Source: Rhodococcus sp. HM1 (GTDB lineage Bacteria; Actinomycetota; Actinomycetes; Mycobacteriales; Mycobacteriaceae). Taken from it: DNA of 64,000 nt. The translations under genes and the position numbers were made by a program. The stretch covers positions 1-64,000 of the forward strand of contig NZ_JALPTB010000029.1 of assembly GCF_023218075.1 (NCBI RefSeq), read 5' to 3'. Of this stretch, positions 50,803-60,350 are shown piece after piece; the first letter of the stretch is position 1, and every line of letters starts with the position of its first letter. Below the pieces are notes generated by a model. The model saw only the letters and a program-made list of their open reading frames with translations, was not told the DNA's origin and ran no database searches.

Positions 50803-52424
50803 GTACCGCCACCGCCGCCCGGCCCGTCACCGAAACCTCGGCGGCCGTCCCGGCGCGTCGGAGCAGGACGTTCCGGGTCGACCGCAGGTTGATCTCGGGC
50901 ACAGTGGGATTCGCTGTTCTCCTGCTGGTGTGGACGGGTCTGGCGCTGCTGCGCCCGGCGCTGTTTCCCACGCCGGCAGCGGTTCTCGGCGCGTTCGTCG
51001 ACGACCGCGCGCTGATCGCGGCCAACACCGCGGCGACCGTGCGGATCGCGGCGGCCGGTTGGCTGGCCGGCAACGTCGTCGCGCTCGCCGCGGCCGGACT
51101 GGTCGTGCTGGTGCCCCGGCTGGAATCGTTCGTGCTGCGGATCGCCGCGATCGTCTCGTTCCTGCCCGTCCTGGCGATCGGGCCCGTGCTGTACGTGCTG
51201 CTCGACGGGGACGCCCCGAAGATCGTGGTCGCGTCCCTCGGGGTGGTGCTCACCACCGTGGTGGGGGCGCTCGTCGGCCTGCGATCGGTGAGCCCGGCCG
51301 TGCTCGACGTCGTGCGCGCGGCCGGCGGCGGTTGCGGCGCGCAACTGCGTTTCGCGCGCCTGCGGGCGAGCCTTCCGAGTGTGCTGGCGAGCCTGCGCAT
51401 CGCCGGACCCGCCGCCGTGCTCGGCGCCATCATCGGTGAATATCTGGGTGGCTCCGACGGTCTCGGTCCCGCCATGATGACGGCCCAGCAGCAACTGCAG
51501 GTGCCCCGCACGTGGGCGCTCGCGCTCGCGGCGACCGCCGTCGCGGGCATCGCCTACGCGCTTCCCGCGCTGGTGAACCGCGTGACGTCGCCGTGGACGC
51601 GCACGGTCTCCGCGTCCTCGGTGACGGTCGGGTCCACCGGCGCCGCCGGGCACCGTGTCGGGCTGCTCGGACTCGCCGGGGGGTTCGTGGCCTCGGTGGT
51701 TGTCATGATCGCGGCGTGGTGGGCGGCCGTCGAACTGTTCGACCTCAGCTCGTTCGTCGCCAAGACCCCCGACGACGTCGTCCGCTACCTGCTCACCGGC
51801 GACGACGCGGCCGCGCACCGGGCCGAGGTGTTCGGCGCGCTGGGCCAGACACTGTCGTCGGCCGCCGTCGGCTACCTCGCGGGAACCGCGGTGGCCTTGG
51901 TGCTCGTGACCGCGTTCGTGCGCTTCCCGGCGCTCGAGTACGTGATGATGCCGCCGGCGATCGTCCTGCAATCGGTGCCGCTGGGCGTGTTCACCCCCGT
52001 CTTCATGATCATCTTCGGTCGGGGGCTGTTCACCGCCGCCTTCATCTGTGCTGCCGTCACCTTCTTCCCGACACTCGTGATGACACTCGCCGCCGTGCGG
52101 GCCGTGCCCAGCAGCATCACCGACGTGTTCGCGGTATCCGGAGCAAGCGCCCTGCGCACCTTCGTCGGTGCACAGCTGCCCGCCGCGCTGCCCGCGCTGC
52201 TGGCCGCCGCCCGTATCGCCGTGCCCGCCGCGGTCGTCGGCGCGTTGCTGGTGGAGTGGCTCGCCACCGGGACGGGCATCGGGTACCTCATGCTCCGCGC
52301 GACCACGACCTTCTCGTACGACCAGTTGTGGGCCGCCGTCGTGGTGTGTACGGGCACGATGATCGTCGCCTACACGATCGTCTCGGCACTCGAGTCGACG
52401 GTGTTCGCGCGGATGGGGGAGTGA
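50799..52424 (+). CDS. ABC transporter permease, two SsuC/TauC-like domains fused
   Basis: A 541-residue protein carrying two BPD_transp_1-type permease halves in one chain. The first EAA-like loop is in GGGCGAQLRFARLRASLPSV (about residue 185) and the second in AVSGASALRTFVGAQLPAAL (about 450); each half has five or six hydrophobic segments. Binding-protein-dependent permeases usually come as homodimers of single-domain proteins, so this fusion is unusual. No ATP-binding subunit is encoded next to it or elsewhere in the window; it would need an orphan ATPase. Confidence 0.85.
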   Translation: MSTATAARPVTETSAAVPARRSRTFRVDRRLISGTVGFAVLLLVWTGLALLRPALFPTPAAVLGAFVDDRALIAANTAATVRIAAAGWLAGNVVALAAAGLVVLVPRLESFVLRIAAIVSFLPVLAIGPVLYVLLDGDAPKIVVASLGVVLTTVVGALVGLRSVSPAVLDVVRAAGGGCGAQLRFARLRASLPSVLASLRIAGPAAVLGAIIGEYLGGSDGLGPAMMTAQQQLQVPRTWALALAATAVAGIAYALPALVNRVTSPWTRTVSASSVTVGSTGAAGHRVGLLGLAGGFVASVVVMIAAWWAAVELFDLSSFVAKTPDDVVRYLLTGDDAAAHRAEVFGALGQTLSSAAVGYLAGTAVALVLVTAFVRFPALEYVMMPPAIVLQSVPLGVFTPVFMIIFGRGLFTAAFICAAVTFFPTLVMTLAAVRAVPSSITDVFAVSGASALRTFVGAQLPAALPALLAAARIAVPAAVVGALLVEWLATGTGIGYLMLRATTTFSYDQLWAAVVVCTGTMIVAYTIVSALESTVFARMGE

Positions 52425-52470
52425 CGGAATCGCCGCGCATCCTCGGGCGGCGCAGAGCCGCCGAGCGAAC

Positions 52471-52506
52471 AGACAGGAGCGCGCTGCCCGCCGCGCGCGG
52501 CTGTCT
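52471..52506. repeat. 36-bp hairpin repeat, copy 2 (inverted relative to copy 1)
   Basis: It opens AGACAG and closes CTGTCT; read on the reverse strand it matches 48448-48483 at 32 of 36 positions, and similarity extends about 15 bp on each side. It lies between the permease stop and priA. Confidence 0.75.
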
Positions 52507-52577
52507 TCTGGATCTGCGGCAGGGTCGACCGCGGCACGTTTTCCGGGTCGAGGGCGCCAGGCACTATTGTGGGCGCA

Positions 52578-53312
52578 GTGAGCCTGGTCCTTTTGCCTGC
52601 AGTCGACGTCGTCAACGGTGAAGCAGTTCGCCTCGTTCAGGGAGAGGCGGGTAGCGAAACCAGCTACGGCTCGCCGCGTGACGCCGCCCTCGAATGGCAG
52701 AACGCCGGAGCCGAGTGGGTGCATCTCGTCGACCTCGACGCCGCCTTCGGTCGCGGCGACAACCGGGACCTCCTCGCCGGTGTGATCGGTGAGCTCGACG
52801 TCAAGGTCGAGCTGTCCGGTGGCATCCGCGACGACGAGACGCTCGCCGCGGCCCTCGCGACCGGCTGCGCCCGCGTGAACATCGGTACCGCAGCCATCGA
52901 GAACCCGGAATGGTGTGCCCGCGCCATCGCCGAGTATGGCGACCGCATCGCCGTCGGTCTCGACGTCAAGCTCATCGACGGCAATTGGCGCCTGCGCGGC
53001 CGCGGCTGGGTCTCCGACGGCGGCGATCTGTGGGAGACGCTGGAGCGACTCAACCAGGACGGCTGCTCCCGGTTCGTCGTCACCGACATCACCAAGGACG
53101 GCACCCTCACCGGCCCGAACCTGGATCTGCTGAGCGAGGTGGCGAACGCGACCGACGCGCCCGTCGTCGCCTCCGGTGGTATCTCGACCGTCGACGACCT
53201 GCGGGCGATCGCGACACTGGTGCCCGAGGGTGTCGAGGGTGCGATCGTCGGCAAGGCGCTCTACGCGGGACGGTTCACCCTGGCCGAAGCGCTCGACGCC
53301 GTCTCCCGGTGA
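52578..53312 (+). CDS. priA: Bifunctional HisA/TrpF isomerase PriA
   Basis: A 244-residue beta/alpha-barrel isomerase acting on ProFAR in histidine synthesis and, in actinobacteria, on PRA in tryptophan synthesis. [20 protein letters not shown] at the start, [10 protein letters not shown] and [12 protein letters not shown] near the phosphate sites are typical. GTG 52578 gives the usual [11 protein letters not shown] start; GTG 52569 is also in frame and close to a TATTGT -10-like element, so the message may be leaderless. First gene of the downstream his half. Confidence 0.92.
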   Translation: MSLVLLPAVDVVNGEAVRLVQGEAGSETSYGSPRDAALEWQNAGAEWVHLVDLDAAFGRGDNRDLLAGVIGELDVKVELSGGIRDDETLAAALATGCARVNIGTAAIENPEWCARAIAEYGDRIAVGLDVKLIDGNWRLRGRGWVSDGGDLWETLERLNQDGCSRFVVTDITKDGTLTGPNLDLLSEVANATDAPVVASGGISTVDDLRAIATLVPEGVEGAIVGKALYAGRFTLAEALDAVSR

Positions 53313-53316
53313 GCCG

Positions 53317-54144
53317 ATGACCGACACCGCCGACCTGTCGAGGCTGCTTGCGGTCGCGAGTGAGATCCTCGACGGCGCGGCGGAGCGGTTCGTCGCCGGT
53401 CGCGGCGCGCCCCGATCGGTCGACAAGGGTCCCGACGACTTCGCCACCGATCTCGATCTCGAGCTGGAGCGACGCATCAGCGGCGAGCTCACCGAGCGCA
53501 CCGGCATCGCGGTGCACGGTGAGGAGTTCGGCGGACCCGGCGCTGGGACGGGCACGGTGTGGCTGCTCGACCCCATCGACGGCACCGTGAACTACTCCGC
53601 CGGCCTGCCCACCGCCGGGATCCTCCTCGCGCTCGTGCACGACGGCGAACCGATAATCGGGTTGACGTGGCTCCCGCTGGTGGGGGAGCGGTTCGCTGCC
53701 ACGGTCGACGGGCCCCTGCTGCACAACGGCGTGCCCGCCGAGCCGCTGAAGCCGGGCCGGCTCGCCGACGCGATGGTCGGCGTCGGCAGCTTCGACATCG
53801 ACAGCCGCGGCCGTGTCCCCGGCACGCGACGGCTCGCGGTCATCACCGAACTGAGCCGGCGCGTATCCCGGCTGCGGATGCACGGCTCGACCGGTGTGGA
53901 CCTGGCCTACACCGCCGCCGGGGTACTCGGCGGTGCCGTGGTGTTCGGGCACCATCCGTGGGACAACGCGGCCGGGGTGGCCCTGGTGCGCGCCGCCGGC
54001 GGTATCGCCACGGACTTCACCGGCGCACCGTGGCGGATCGGTTCCGGCTCGGTGGTCGCGGCCGCGCCCGGCGTGCACGACGAGATACTCGACATACTGG
54101 AATCGGTGACCGATTCCCGCCTCGAAGGAGAACAACAACCATGA
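53317..54144 (+). CDS. impA: Inositol-monophosphatase family phosphatase (ImpA-like)
   Basis: A 275-residue Mg-dependent phosphatase. Metal-binding motifs are HGEEFGG and [15 protein letters not shown], with [18 protein letters not shown] near the end. It occupies the place of impA (Rv1604) between hisA/priA and hisF in mycobacteria. It may act on inositol phosphate or, given the context, histidinol phosphate; this is unresolved. It starts 4 bp after priA and overlaps hisF (ATGA). Confidence 0.85.
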   Translation: MTDTADLSRLLAVASEILDGAAERFVAGRGAPRSVDKGPDDFATDLDLELERRISGELTERTGIAVHGEEFGGPGAGTGTVWLLDPIDGTVNYSAGLPTAGILLALVHDGEPIIGLTWLPLVGERFAATVDGPLLHNGVPAEPLKPGRLADAMVGVGSFDIDSRGRVPGTRRLAVITELSRRVSRLRMHGSTGVDLAYTAAGVLGGAVVFGHHPWDNAAGVALVRAAGGIATDFTGAPWRIGSGSVVAAAPGVHDEILDILESVTDSRLEGEQQP

Positions 54145-54914
54145 CCCTGGCAGTTCGGGTGATCCCGTGCCTGGACGTCGACGCCGGACGCGTCGTCAAG
54201 GGCGTGAATTTCGAGAACCTGCGCGACGCCGGTGACCCCGTCGAACTCGCCGCCCTCTACGACGCACAGGGCGCCGACGAACTGACCTTCCTCGACGTCA
54301 CCGCCTCGAGCGGTGACCGCGGCACGATGCTGGACGTGGTCACCCGCACCGCCGAGCAGGTGTTCATCCCGCTCACCGTCGGTGGCGGTGTGCGCACCGT
54401 CGAGGACGTGGACCGGTTGCTGCGCGCCGGCGCCGACAAGGTCAGCGTGAACACCGCCGCGATCGCCCGCCCCGAGGTGCTGCGCGAGATGTCCGAGCGG
54501 TTCGGCGCCCAGTGCATCGTGCTGTCCGTCGACGCCCGCACCGTCCCCGAGGGGCAGGAACCCACCCCGTCCGGTTGGGAGGTCACCACCCACGGCGGTC
54601 GCCGCGGCACGGGCATCGACGCGGTCGAATGGGCCCGCCGCGGTGAGGAACTCGGGGTCGGTGAGATCCTGCTCAACTCGATGGACGCCGACGGCACCAA
54701 GGCCGGATTCGATCTGAAGATGATCGAGGCCGTCCGCGCCGCCGTGTCCGTGCCGGTCATCGCCAGCGGCGGCGCCGGTGCCGTCGAGCACTTCGCGCCC
54801 GCCGTCAAGGCCGGGGCCGACGCGGTGCTCGCCGCCAGCGTGTTCCACTTCGGGGAACTCACCATTCCCCAGGTCAAGGACGCCATGCGGGCAGAAGGGA
54901 TCACGGTGCGATGA
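54141..54914 (+). CDS. hisF: Imidazole glycerol phosphate synthase, cyclase subunit
   Basis: A 257-residue beta/alpha barrel; pairs with His[19 protein letters not shown] with catalytic Asp, [13 protein letters not shown], and [13 protein letters not shown] with the second Asp. AAGGAG precedes; ATG overlaps the phosphatase stop and the hisI ATG overlaps its own stop. Confidence 0.95.
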   Translation: MTLAVRVIPCLDVDAGRVVKGVNFENLRDAGDPVELAALYDAQGADELTFLDVTASSGDRGTMLDVVTRTAEQVFIPLTVGGGVRTVEDVDRLLRAGADKVSVNTAAIARPEVLREMSERFGAQCIVLSVDARTVPEGQEPTPSGWEVTTHGGRRGTGIDAVEWARRGEELGVGEILLNSMDADGTKAGFDLKMIEAVRAAVSVPVIASGGAGAVEHFAPAVKAGADAVLAASVFHFGELTIPQVKDAMRAEGITVR

Positions 54915-55261
54915 CCAACATTCTGGACCCGCGGATCGCCGACCGACTCAAGCGCAACGACGCCGGGTTGTTCGCGGCCGTCGTGCAGGAGAAGTCGACC
55001 GGCCAGGTGCTGATGATGGCGTGGATGGACGACGAGGCGCTCGCCCGCACCCTCGCTACCCGCAAGGCGACGTACTTCTCGCGGTCGCGCAACAGCTACT
55101 GGGTCAAGGGCGAAACCTCCGGGCACACCCAGTACGTGCACGAGGTGCGGCTGGACTGCGACGGTGACACGGTGCTGCTCGTCGTCGACCAGACCGGCGC
55201 CGCCTGCCACACCGGCACCCACACCTGCTTCGACACCGACGTGCTGCTCGCCGCCGAGTAG
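54911..55261 (+). CDS. hisI: Phosphoribosyl-AMP cyclohydrolase
   Basis: A 116-residue Zn enzyme with [29 protein letters not shown] and Cys residues in [10 protein letters not shown] and [10 protein letters not shown]. It lacks the HisE domain, as in actinobacteria. Last gene of the his cluster. Confidence 0.95.
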   Translation: MTNILDPRIADRLKRNDAGLFAAVVQEKSTGQVLMMAWMDDEALARTLATRKATYFSRSRNSYWVKGETSGHTQYVHEVRLDCDGDTVLLVVDQTGAACHTGTHTCFDTDVLLAAE

Positions 55262-55287
55262 AGCCGTCGGCAGGCCGGGGCCGATGC

Positions 55288-55728
55288 TCAGGACGCGGTG
55301 AGCGACAGGAGGAATCCGCCTCCGGCGGAGTCGATCCGCGCCGCGACCTTCAGGTCGGGTGCCAGGCGCGACATCCGGTCCACCAGCCAGGCACCGGCTT
55401 CGGTCGCGTCGGCTTCCGTGGGGCAGCGTGCGACGGCGACGCGGCCGCCCTTGCGGGTGAGCTGATCCACCACCCCGATGATCGGGGCGGGGTCGACGAC
55501 GAAGAGGTGCTCGGCCCACGGCACCACCGGTTTCACCGCGCCCTTCTTCGTGTTGCACGCGCGGTGGGCCAGTCGTTCCTGCCCGCCCTTCGCGCCCTTC
55601 TTCGCGGTGGTGAGGGCGTCGACGCTGGGGCCGCGCGGATCGTTGACCGACATGTCCGGGTCCACGGGTTCGTCGCAGAGCCAGCATCGCCACGCGTCGC
55701 GCTCGCCCACTTCGTCCAACCTGCTCAT
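55288..55728 (-). CDS. HNH-like zinc-binding protein
   Basis: A 146-residue protein. N-terminal CWLCDEPVDPD and later LAHRACNTKKG give a C-x2-C plus H/C-N arrangement similar to HNH nucleases; PRGPSVDALTT is between. The C-terminal half (VVDQLTRKGGRVAVARCPTEA) has no motif. Function unknown; nuclease activity is possible but not certain. Confidence 0.6.
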   Translation of the reverse strand: MSRLDEVGERDAWRCWLCDEPVDPDMSVNDPRGPSVDALTTAKKGAKGGQERLAHRACNTKKGAVKPVVPWAEHLFVVDPAPIIGVVDQLTRKGGRVAVARCPTEADATEAGAWLVDRMSRLAPDLKVAARIDSAGGGFLLSLTAS

Positions 55729-55789
55729 GCCGTGAACGCTACACAGCGCGCGTGAGAGGTCCGAGGACGGTTGTGGCACAGTGTCCTAC

Positions 55790-55969
55790 ATGCCACTGAT
55801 CCAGATCAGCCAGACACCCGGCCTGACCACCGAGCAGAAGGCCGCCGTCATCGCCGCGGTCACCAAGGCCTACGCGGAAACCTCCGGCAAACCCGAGTCG
55901 TCGGTGTGGGTGACCCTCACCGAGGTGCCCCGCGAGAACTGGGGTGTGGGCGGGGTTCCGCTCGGCTGA
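55790..55969 (+). CDS. 4-oxalocrotonate tautomerase family protein
   Basis: A 59-residue protein starting MPLIQISQTPGLTTEQK. After Met removal the N-terminal Pro is the catalytic base of the 4-OT family, and VTLTEVPRENWGVGG carries the Arg/Trp residues. ATG 55790 is chosen over GTG 55781 because only it places Pro second. Confidence 0.85.
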   Translation: MPLIQISQTPGLTTEQKAAVIAAVTKAYAETSGKPESSVWVTLTEVPRENWGVGGVPLG

Positions 55970-56027
55970 CCCGCGACGCCACTTCCGGTGACGGCGGATC
56001 CGGGTGCGGGCACCATAGGATCGTCGC

Positions 56028-58523
56028 GTGAGCACCGCGAACCTGACCCGAGCCGAGACCGCGACCCGCGCGAACGCCGTCCGCGTGCACGCCTACCGCG
56101 TGGAACTGGACCTGCGGGACGCGCCCGATTCGGCGACCACCGGTTTCGCGACCACCACCACGATCGAGTTCACCTCGACGAGCAGTGAGACCTGGCTCGA
56201 CTTCCTGGGGCCGTCCGTCGAGTCCGTCACCGTCAACGGCGTCCCCGTCACGGTCGCGTACGACGGGGCGCGGATCGCGTTGAGCGGGCTGGCCGAGGAC
56301 AACGTGGTGACGGTCGTGGCGACCGGCGAGTACAGCCGGTCCGGAGAGGGCCTGCACCGGTTCGTCGACCCCGCCGACGGACAGACCTATCTCTATACCC
56401 AGTACGAGCCCGCCGACGCGCGCCGCGTCTTCGCGTGCTTCGAGCAGCCGGATCTCAAGGCGCCGTTCACCTTCGACGTGGCCGCACCCGAGGGATGGCA
56501 GGTCGTGTCCAATCAGGCCGTCGCGCACCGGAATTCGGTGCTGGGTGGGCAGCGCGTGGTGTTCGCGCCGACCCCGCCGATGTCCACCTACATCACGGCG
56601 GTTGTCGCCGGCCCCTATCATCTGGTCGAATCATCCTGGAGCCGGGGCGATCTCACCGTCGACCTCGGTGTGCTGTGCCGGGCGTCGCTCGCGCAGTACC
56701 TCGACGCCGACGCGATCGTCGAGATCACCGAGCAGGGGCTGGACTTCTTCGCCGAGCACTTCGGCTACCCGTACCCCTGGGGCAAGTACGACCAGGTGTT
56801 CGTACCCGAATACAACCTCGGTGCGATGGAGAACCCCGGCTGTGTCACCTTCACCGAGTCCTACGTCTTCCGGGGCGCGGCGACCGCGGCGCAGTACCAG
56901 GGCCGGGCGAACACGATCCTGCACGAGATGGCGCACATGTGGTTCGGCGACCTCGTCACCATGAAGTGGTGGGACGACCTGTGGCTCAAGGAATCCTTCG
57001 CCGACTACATGGGTTCGCTCGTCAGCGCGGAGGCCACCGAGTTCACCGACGCGTGGGTGGCGTTCGCGAACCGGCGCAAGGCGTGGGCATACCTGCAGGA
57101 CCAGCTGCCCACCACGCATCCGGTGGTCGCGGACATCGTCGACCTCGAAGCCGCCAAACTGAACTTCGACGGCATCACCTACGCCAAGGGTGCCTCCGTC
57201 CTGAAGCAACTCGTCGCGTATGTGGGCCGGGACGCGTTCTTCGAAGGTGCTCGCCGCTACTTCCGTGCCCACGCCTTCGGCAACACCACCCTCGACGATC
57301 TGCTCACCGAACTGTCGGCGACCTCGGGGCGTGACCTGACCGGCTGGGCGCGCGCGTGGCTGCAGACCACCGGCGTCTCCACGCTCACCCTCGAACCCGC
57401 CGGAAGCGACGGGTTCGAGATCGTCCAGAGCGATCCGCGGCCACACCGCCTCGCGGTCGGGCAGTACGACTTCGACGAAAGCGGAAACCTGGTGCGGCGC
57501 TACCGCATCGAGGTCGATCTCGAACAGCGCCGCACGCGGGTGGACCTCGCCGACGCACCGCTCACGCTGCTCAACGACGACGACCTCACCTACGCGAAGA
57601 TCCGGCTCGACACGCGCTCCCTCGCCACCGTCGAGGAGTCGCTCGACCGGATCACCGATCCGCTCGCCCGCGGTCTCGTGTGGTCGGCGTTGTGGAACGC
57701 CACCCGTGACGCCGAACTGCTCGCCACCCGGTACGTGACGATGGCGCAGCGCTTCGCCCCGGCCGAATCGAACCTCGCGCTGCTCGGCTCCGTGCAGACC
57801 AATGTCGCCACCGCGATCGAGCACTACCTGCCGGAAGCGGCGCGCTCCGGCTACCGTCGCGCGTGGCTCGACTCCGCGTGGGCCGCGCTGCACGCCGCGG
57901 ATCCCGGCTCCGGCGCGCAACTCGCCTGGGCGCGGACGGTCGCGGCGGCGGCCGTCTACGACGACGCCCGCGCCGCGGACATCCGGGCCGTCCTCGACGG
58001 CGCCGCGCCGCCGCCCGAGGGACTGGCGCTGGACCCGGACCTGCGCTGGTCGTTGTGGCTGGCGCTGGCCGCGACCGGGCATGCCGACGCCGCCGACCTC
58101 GACGGCGAACTGACCCGCGACGACACCGGTTCCGGTCGCACCGCGCACCTGCGTGCCCTCGCGGCCCGACCCGCCGCCGACGTCAAAGCCACCGCGTGGA
58201 CCGCGATCCTCACCGATCGCAGCCTGTCCAACGAGCACCTCGACGCGACCATCGCGGGATTCCGCGCCGGTGGTCGACGAGACCTGACCGCGCGCTACGA
58301 CACCGACTACTTCGCCGCGATCCGCGGGGTGTGGGACGAGCGGAGTATCGAGATCGCCCGGCGGATCGTCGTCGGCCTGTTCCCGGACACCGACACCGTC
58401 GCACTCGCCGACGGCTGGCTGGATGCGCACCCGGACGCTCCGGGGGCGCTGCGCCGCTTGGTGCTCGAGCAGCGCGATCATCTCGCCCGCGACCTGCGGG
58501 CTCAGTTGGTCAACCGACCCTAG
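56028..58523 (+). CDS. pepN: Aminopeptidase N
   Basis: An 831-residue M1 metallopeptidase. LGAMENPG exopeptidase motif, HEMAHMWFGDLVT zinc site (HExxH) followed by the third ligand in WLKESFADYMG, and a catalytic Tyr region in DGITYAKGASVL. C-terminal helical ERAP1-like domain from about 500. Cytosolic, no signal. GTG 56028 is the likely start. The 3' end overlaps the convergent MerR gene by 14 bp. Confidence 0.93.
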   Translation: MSTANLTRAETATRANAVRVHAYRVELDLRDAPDSATTGFATTTTIEFTSTSSETWLDFLGPSVESVTVNGVPVTVAYDGARIALSGLAEDNVVTVVATGEYSRSGEGLHRFVDPADGQTYLYTQYEPADARRVFACFEQPDLKAPFTFDVAAPEGWQVVSNQAVAHRNSVLGGQRVVFAPTPPMSTYITAVVAGPYHLVESSWSRGDLTVDLGVLCRASLAQYLDADAIVEITEQGLDFFAEHFGYPYPWGKYDQVFVPEYNLGAMENPGCVTFTESYVFRGAATAAQYQGRANTILHEMAHMWFGDLVTMKWWDDLWLKESFADYMGSLVSAEATEFTDAWVAFANRRKAWAYLQDQLPTTHPVVADIVDLEAAKLNFDGITYAKGASVLKQLVAYVGRDAFFEGARRYFRAHAFGNTTLDDLLTELSATSGRDLTGWARAWLQTTGVSTLTLEPAGSDGFEIVQSDPRPHRLAVGQYDFDESGNLVRRYRIEVDLEQRRTRVDLADAPLTLLNDDDLTYAKIRLDTRSLATVEESLDRITDPLARGLVWSALWNATRDAELLATRYVTMAQRFAPAESNLALLGSVQTNVATAIEHYLPEAARSGYRRAWLDSAWAALHAADPGSGAQLAWARTVAAAAVYDDARAADIRAVLDGAAPPPEGLALDPDLRWSLWLALAATGHADAADLDGELTRDDTGSGRTAHLRALAARPAADVKATAWTAILTDRSLSNEHLDATIAGFRAGGRRDLTARYDTDYFAAIRGVWDERSIEIARRIVVGLFPDTDTVALADGWLDAHPDAPGALRRLVLEQRDHLARDLRAQLVNRP

Positions 58524-59238
58524 GGGATTGCGCCGGGCCGATCAGCGATCGAAGCGCGGCAGCACCGTCGAGCAGGGCCCGCGCGCGGGCATCGATGTTC
58601 TCGCCCCGGGCGGTCAGCGCCGCGCTCAGCTCGGCGCGGCCGCGGGCGGCCCGCAACCGGGGCAGCACCTGCCGCAGCTGCGGGATGCGGTACCCGGCGA
58701 GGCGCAGCTGATGGACGATGCGCGCGTCCCGCACGTCGGTGGGGGAGTAGCGGCGCGGGCCGCGCGCCCCGGCCCGGTCCGGCACGAGGAGCCCTTCCGC
58801 TTCCCAGTGCCGCAGCGTCGAGACCCGCACCCCGAGCGCGCCGGCGAGTTCGGCGATGCTCATGGCGTCGGAGGGGTGGACGTCGTCGATCGGTTCGGTG
58901 GAGATCGCCGCCGCCGCCTCCTGCGCGAGCGCGAGGTCGCGGCGTTCGGTGTGGAGGCGTGCGTGGGCTGCGTCGAGGAGCGCGAGCAGATCCGACGCCG
59001 GGTAGGTATGCGCCGCGCGGACGATCGCCTTCGCCTCGACCGGCCCCACCCCCGCAGCCAGGGCCCGGTAGGCGCATGCGGATTCCAGGTGCTCCTCGCC
59101 GTAGATCCGGTAGCCGGTATCCGATCGGGCCGCCGGTGGCAGCACGCCGTCGCGTTCGAGATTGCGGATCTGCTGGACCGAGTACCCGGCACCGCGCGCG
59201 ACGTCGCTCGTGCGCAGCCGCGAATGGCGACTTTCCAC
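58510..59238 (-). CDS. MerR-family regulator with two HTH domains in tandem
   Basis: A 242-residue protein. First MerR-type helix-turn-helix at about 6-75 (RTSDVARGAGYSVQQIRNLE, YRIYGEEHLE); second at about 125-190 (SIAELAGALGVRVSTLRHWE, RRYSPTDVRDARIV). A short helical tail follows. Two DNA-binding domains in one chain would act like a fused dimer; ligand unknown. GAGGAGAA precedes GTG 59238. Confidence 0.8.
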   Translation of the reverse strand: MESRHSRLRTSDVARGAGYSVQQIRNLERDGVLPPAARSDTGYRIYGEEHLESACAYRALAAGVGPVEAKAIVRAAHTYPASDLLALLDAAHARLHTERRDLALAQEAAAAISTEPIDDVHPSDAMSIAELAGALGVRVSTLRHWEAEGLLVPDRAGARGPRRYSPTDVRDARIVHQLRLAGYRIPQLRQVLPRLRAARGRAELSAALTARGENIDARARALLDGAAALRSLIGPAQSPRVG

Positions 59239-59299
59239 CGATTCTCCTCGCTGTTTGCGGTCCAGGTCTCCACAAGCACTTGAATGAAACACTCGAGAC

Positions 59300-59761
59300 A
59301 TGAGTATCGACGAGATCATCGACTTCGTCACCGAACCCGGCGGCGTGCTGGCCTTGCGGCCGGTTCCCGGCGACGGCTCACCCGAGATCAGCTGGGGCGA
59401 CACGTTCTTCTACTACGCCCCGGACGGGCGGATACCGGAGGGGACCCAGCCGTTCGCGACGATCGTGACCAAGGACTACCCGGGTGACGAGAAGTCACAG
59501 CTGAATCGTCCGGATGCCTTCCGGCTCAACGTCTTCGCCGGAAAGGATGCGTTCATCGCGCGGACGGGCGTGCGACCGCGCGAGGCGGGGACGCTCGAGA
59601 CCGACCCGAGCGTGGTAGACCGGATCTTCGCGCATCCGGTGTACGGCACGCTCGGGTGGCTGTCGGTCGTGAACCCGGGACGCGGAACCGACGCCGACGT
59701 GCGGGAGTTGCTGGCGCAGGCCCACGCGCTGGCGCGGTCGCGCTACCGGCCGGGGCGCTGA
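59300..59761 (+). CDS. DUF6194-type protein
   Basis: A 153-residue soluble protein. PEISWGDTFFYYAPDGRIPE, PFATIVTKDYPGDE, and RPDAFRLNVFAGKDAF are recognisable as a family of actinobacterial hypothetical proteins (DUF6194). No catalytic motif. Divergent from the MerR gene 61 bp away, so possibly its target. Confidence 0.7.
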   Translation: MSIDEIIDFVTEPGGVLALRPVPGDGSPEISWGDTFFYYAPDGRIPEGTQPFATIVTKDYPGDEKSQLNRPDAFRLNVFAGKDAFIARTGVRPREAGTLETDPSVVDRIFAHPVYGTLGWLSVVNPGRGTDADVRELLAQAHALARSRYRPGR

Positions 59762-59768
59762 CCTGCCT

Positions 59769-59897
59769 TCACGCTCGGGGATACAGCAACCGCGCCCGGG
59801 CATTCACCGCGTTCATCCGCGTGTACGCGGCCTGCAGCAACTCGGTGACGCCCTCGAGTTCGGAGGCGATCCACCCGATCGTGGCAGTGTTCGTCAT
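59769..59897 (-). CDS. 42-residue ORF, uncharacterised
   Basis: Reads MTNTATIGWIASELEGVTEL followed by LQAAYTRMNAVNARARLLYP and stops. It looks like one or two amphipathic helices, with reasonable codon use. No ribosome binding site is convincing. Either a small protein or the tail of a lost gene. Confidence 0.3.
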   Translation of the reverse strand: MTNTATIGWIASELEGVTELLQAAYTRMNAVNARARLLYPRA

Positions 59898-60005
59898 GGC
59901 AGATGAAGCCGGTGGGGTCGGACACGTTCGGTGCGGCGACCCATCGGTAGAAGCCTCCCGGTTCTCTGCCATTGACGCATTCCGATATGGGAATATGATT
60001 GGGTT

Positions 60006-60347
60006 ATGGCACGAGCAGCAACGACGTCGGACGTCTTCAACGCGATCGCGGAGCCGCAGCGCCGGGAGATCCTGATGCTGCTGCGCGCGGGGGAGCGACC
60101 GGTGACCGAGTTGGCCCAGGAGCTGAGGATGACGCAGCCGGGGGCGTCCAAACACCTGCGGGTGCTCCGGGAGGTCGGGCTGGTGCGGGACCGCAGGGTC
60201 GGCAAGCAGCGCCTGTACGGCCTCGACGCCCGCGGGCTGCGGCCGGTTCACGAGTGGACCGGCGGATTCGAGCGGTTCTGGAACGAAAGCTTCGACCGGC
60301 TGGACAAGTACGTGCAGGAACTCGAGCAGACAACGCGAGAGGAATAG
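60006..60347 (+). CDS. ArsR-family transcriptional regulator
   Basis: A 113-residue winged-helix protein: EPQRREILMLLRAGERPVTE, then ELRMTQPGASKHLRVLREVGLV. No Cys metal site, so it is of the type that controls an SRPBCC/AHSA1 partner rather than a metal sensor. First of a three-gene unit with the next gene starting 3 bp on. Confidence 0.88.
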   Translation: MARAATTSDVFNAIAEPQRREILMLLRAGERPVTELAQELRMTQPGASKHLRVLREVGLVRDRRVGKQRLYGLDARGLRPVHEWTGGFERFWNESFDRLDKYVQELEQTTREE

Positions 60348-60350
60348 CTG

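Noticed and set aside
50751-53585. 944-codon open frame on the minus strand
   Set aside because: It is antisense to the fused permease and priA, both with clear motifs; its composition is His/Arg/Gly-rich shadow.
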